Source: Glandiceps talaboti | Lineage: Eukaryota > Hemichordata > Enteropneusta > Spengelidae | Assembly (NCBI RefSeq): GCF_964340395.1 | Contig: NC_135569.1 | Span: forward strand, 14,947,019 to 15,011,018 | DNA: 64,000 nucleotides | Direction: 5' to 3' | In this document: piece by piece, positions 48,009-64,000 of the stretch | How the letters are laid out: each line of letters starts with the position of its first letter | Position numbering within the stretch: the first letter of the stretch is position 1 | The notes under the pieces: model-generated | The model's input: only the letters and a program-made list of their open reading frames with translations | Database searches by the model: none | What the model was told of the DNA's origin: nothing | Made by a program: the position numbers and the translations under genes

Positions 48009-48413
48009 GGGAACCGTCATTATTTACGACGGGGGGGGGGGGGAGTCAGAGGAATTGCTTCAAAAATCTACAAAAACTTGAGTGACCCCCTACCTGGCTT
48101 GAATTGTTTTCGTAACCCCCCTCTCCTTGACACAATTTTTTTTTCATACCCCACTCACCATTTTACAATCATAACTCATTAACTGTTAATGATGCTACAA
48201 ACATTATACAAATTGGGGTTGAGTGTTCCATTGAATCACTACATGCACACACACTGACATACATGTATACATCTGCATACATACATACATACATACATAC
48301 ATTCATACATACATACATACATACATACATACATACATACATACATACATACATACATACATACGTACGTACGTACGTACGTACGTACGTACATACATAC
48401 ATACATACATACA

Positions 48414-48475
<62 letters not shown>

Positions 48476-48509
48476 CATATGTACGTACGTACGTACATAC
48501 ATACATACA

Positions 48510-48573
<64 letters not shown>

Positions 48574-48665
48574 GTTATTTTATTGTTACATTGTATATCA
48601 TTGACAATATATTATGTTCATGTATGACGTAATTGCGTGTCAAATAAAACATACTCTACTCTACA

Positions 48666-48697
<32 letters not shown>

Positions 48698-49173
48698 CAT
48701 ACACACATACATACATACACACATACACACATACACACATACACACAAACCTACCTACCTACCTACCTACCTACATCAATTTTTTTATTTTGAATTTGAA
48801 TTTCCTTATAACGTTATGGGTGTAGCATAATTCAAGAGGAGAAGAGGTAACAATGAATGCAGGTTATTCCCAAAGTAGTAGGTAAAATTTGAAATTTGGT
48901 GGTATAAGATGAAACACAGTTTGAGGGAGCCAAGTGGGAGTGGGTAAGGGAGGAGGTTTACCACTCCCGTCCCAGAGATTTTTGGATTTCAAGGACTAAA
49001 AGAATGCTTTCTGGTGCTATTTTTACATGTCAAATTTTAGCCCCCCCCCCCCCTCCTTTCACTCCCCTACTTTTAGGTAAACCCCTTCCCCACCCTTTCA
49101 CTCCCGAGTTTGTGAGTGCCGCCCCCTAAATTCCTGCGACCCCCCCCCCCGATCGTAAATAATGACGACTCCC
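48009..49173. mobile_element. TIR-bounded element, interrupted by microsatellite
   Basis: The left end 'gggaaccgtcattatttacg' is matched by the inverse of 'cgtaaataatgacgactccc' at the right. C/G homopolymer runs adjoin both ends. The interior contains the large CATA tract. No transposase ORF. A second right end lies at about 50195-50219 in the duplicated copy. Confidence 0.55.
48257..48775. repeat. CATA/CGTA microsatellites
   Basis: CATA runs with GTAC blocks at 48257-48573, then CATA/CACA/CTAC at 48660-48775. Confidence 0.97.
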
Positions 49174-49670
49174 TAAGTAGGCCACGGTTTTCGTCCAAAA
49201 TTCAAATTTTCTTTATTAATTTTGGAAATATCAATAAAAATAGCGCGCATTGTCTAATAACTGTAAAACATGTAAAATACTATAGGTTTTGAATATCTTT
49301 GATGATAATTGCGGATGCCAAGAAATGACTTCACTGTAACCAACTTGCAAGTCTTAAGCCATATATTCACACAGTAGCTCATTTGAACAGTTCAATGTCT
49401 TTACACATAATTAGGTGCTAAAAGATGAGGAATAAGCAAACTAATCGAAGTAAATTGCTTATAAATAATTCATCATATATCCATATATATTATCTTCATA
49501 ACTAACAAGGCCGACTACTATTCAGATATTTCAATCAATGTATGCTTGGGTCAAAATTTGCATAACTCATTTATTGAAATTGCGATACTTCGAACGGAAT
49601 TAATATCATTTATAATTTGGATCTCAATGTTACTGTTCTCAGTGAAGGGAGCACTACCCAACCACCAACA

Positions 49671-49782
49671 ATGGACCTGGCATCTTTGAAGTTTCATACC
49701 AGTGCACGTGCCTGTTTTACTCTTGCCATTTGCTTTGGTGTATTCGTTGTCAGATATAACTCCACAACAACTCCTTATCCTG
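49671..49782 (+). CDS. Duplicate first exon (signal peptide), copy 1
   Basis: ATG in the context AACAATGG, then 37 codons with a hydrophobic core CFTLAICFGVFVV and donor GTAATT in phase 1. Homologous to the exon at 50755-50860. It could be an alternative first exon of the downstream receptor gene or a decaying duplicate; its donor is weaker than that of copy 2. Confidence 0.5.
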
Positions 49783-50754
49783 GTAATTTTAAACCATTCA
49801 AATATACATCCATACATACATACATATAATATCAATCTGTTTATTTTGAATTTGAATTTCCTTATAACAGCATGGATGTAGCATAATTCAAGAGGAGAAG
49901 AGGTAACATGAATACAGCTTATTCCCAAAGTAGTAGGTAAAATTTGAAATCAGGTGGTATAAGATAAAACAAAGTTTGAGGGAGCCTAGTGGGAGTGGGT
50001 AAGGGAGGAGGTTTCCCACTCCCGTCCCAGAGATTTTTGGATTTCAAGGACTAAAAGAATGCATTCTGGTGCTATTTTTACATGTCAAATTTTGAGTAAC
50101 CCCCCCCCCCCCTTTCACTCCCCTAGTTTTAGGTAACCCCCACCCTTTCACTCCCAAGTTTGTGAGTGCCCCCCCCTAAATTCCTGCGACCCCCCGGTCG
50201 TAAATAATGATGGCTCCCTATAAGAAGGCCACGATTTTCGTCCAAAATTCAAATTTTCTTTATTAATTTTGGAAATATCAATACAAATAGGGAGCATTGT
50301 CTAATAACTGTAAAACATGTAAAAAGACTATAGGTTTTGAATATCTTTGATGATTATTGTGGATGCCAAGAAATGACTTCACTGTAACCAACTTGCACGT
50401 CTTAAGCCATATATTCACACAGTAGCTCATTTGAACAGTTCAATGTCTTTACACATATTTATGCACTAAAAGATGAGGAATAAGCAAACTAATCGAAGTA
50501 AATTGCTTATAAATAATTCATCATATATCCATATATATTATCTTCATAACTAACAAGGGCGACTACTATTCAGATATTTCAATCATAGTTTAACCATTAG
50601 CTAATTGATACTTATCAACCCGTGTATGCTTGGGTCAAAATTTGCATAACTCATTTATTGAAATTGCGATTCTTCGAACGGAATTAATATCACTTATAAT
50701 TTGGATCACAGTGTGACTGTTCTCAGTGAAGGGAGCGCTACCCAACCACCAACA

Positions 50755-63708
<12,954 letters not shown>

Positions 63709-64000
63709 GTAAGATAACATAAATAATTATGTATAATTGAATACACACATAATTCCCTTTTAACTAATACATGTACTAGAAATCAATAACGGGATGAAAT
63801 TGAAGTATGACTTATTTACATATTTTTCTTTCACTTTTCCCAGATTTAACTGATGGAATTAATACATACATTCATGTTTTTTAATGATGTAAAATACACA
63901 ATATAGAAATACCCATTTTATATGTAAATAAATGAAATTGAAAAATGTCACACAAAGCTCTGATCAAACTGTCCATTTGTCATTGTTGATGACTTTACAG

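Overview
This is a stretch of animal nuclear DNA. Genes are split by GT-AG introns of about 0.3-4 kb. Intergenic DNA is AT-rich and full of microsatellites (above all CATA/TATG), small palindromic transposons, a tRNA-like SINE and a LINE remnant. The gene content (MDR-type ABC transporter, GPI-type Ig proteins, a pentraxin-mucin-GPS receptor) and the repeat style suggest a marine invertebrate, perhaps a deuterostome such as a hemichordate or lancelet, or a lophotrochozoan. The sequence alone does not settle which.

Region 1 (1-29,162, minus strand) is one complete full-length ABCB/P-glycoprotein gene. I joined 26 coding exons by matching splice sites and phases; they total 3,933 nt, giving 1,310 residues plus stop. 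The protein has two membrane domains and two ATPase domains, each with A-loop, Walker A, Q-loop, signature, Walker B Glu and H-loop intact. Exon 1 lies 4 kb upstream of exon 2, and a 21-nt microexon sits in the linker between the two halves. The introns carry several transposon-like inverted-repeat elements and tandem repeats.

Region 2 (29.2-34.5 kb) is intergenic and repeat-rich: copies of a GACTGTCGACAGTC-type element, a hairpin and a CT/TATG microsatellite.

Region 3 (34.5-43.9 kb, plus strand) is a tandem cluster of three related, intronless genes. Each encodes a secreted protein with two Ig domains, a Thr/Ser/Pro stalk and a C-terminal hydrophobic tail of GPI-anchor type. A SINE and a partial second copy lie between genes 2 and 3.

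Region 4 (44-49 kb) is intergenic, with CAGA and CATA repeats, an 85-bp tandem repeat and a TIR-bounded element.

Region 5 (49.6-64.0 kb, plus strand) is the 5' part of a large receptor gene: duplicated signal-peptide first exons, a possible 24-nt microexon, a pentraxin/LamG-like exon, a mucin-like repeat exon, then GAIN-like exons ending in the first half of a GPS motif. A splice acceptor ends exactly at base 64,000, so the gene continues. The region before the GPS looks most like polycystin-1-like proteins; an adhesion GPCR remains possible.

The most unusual items are the Ig/GPI gene cluster, the duplicated signal-peptide exon with its upstream region (plus a third, exon-less copy), the two candidate microexons, and the mucin minisatellite that runs across exon and intron.
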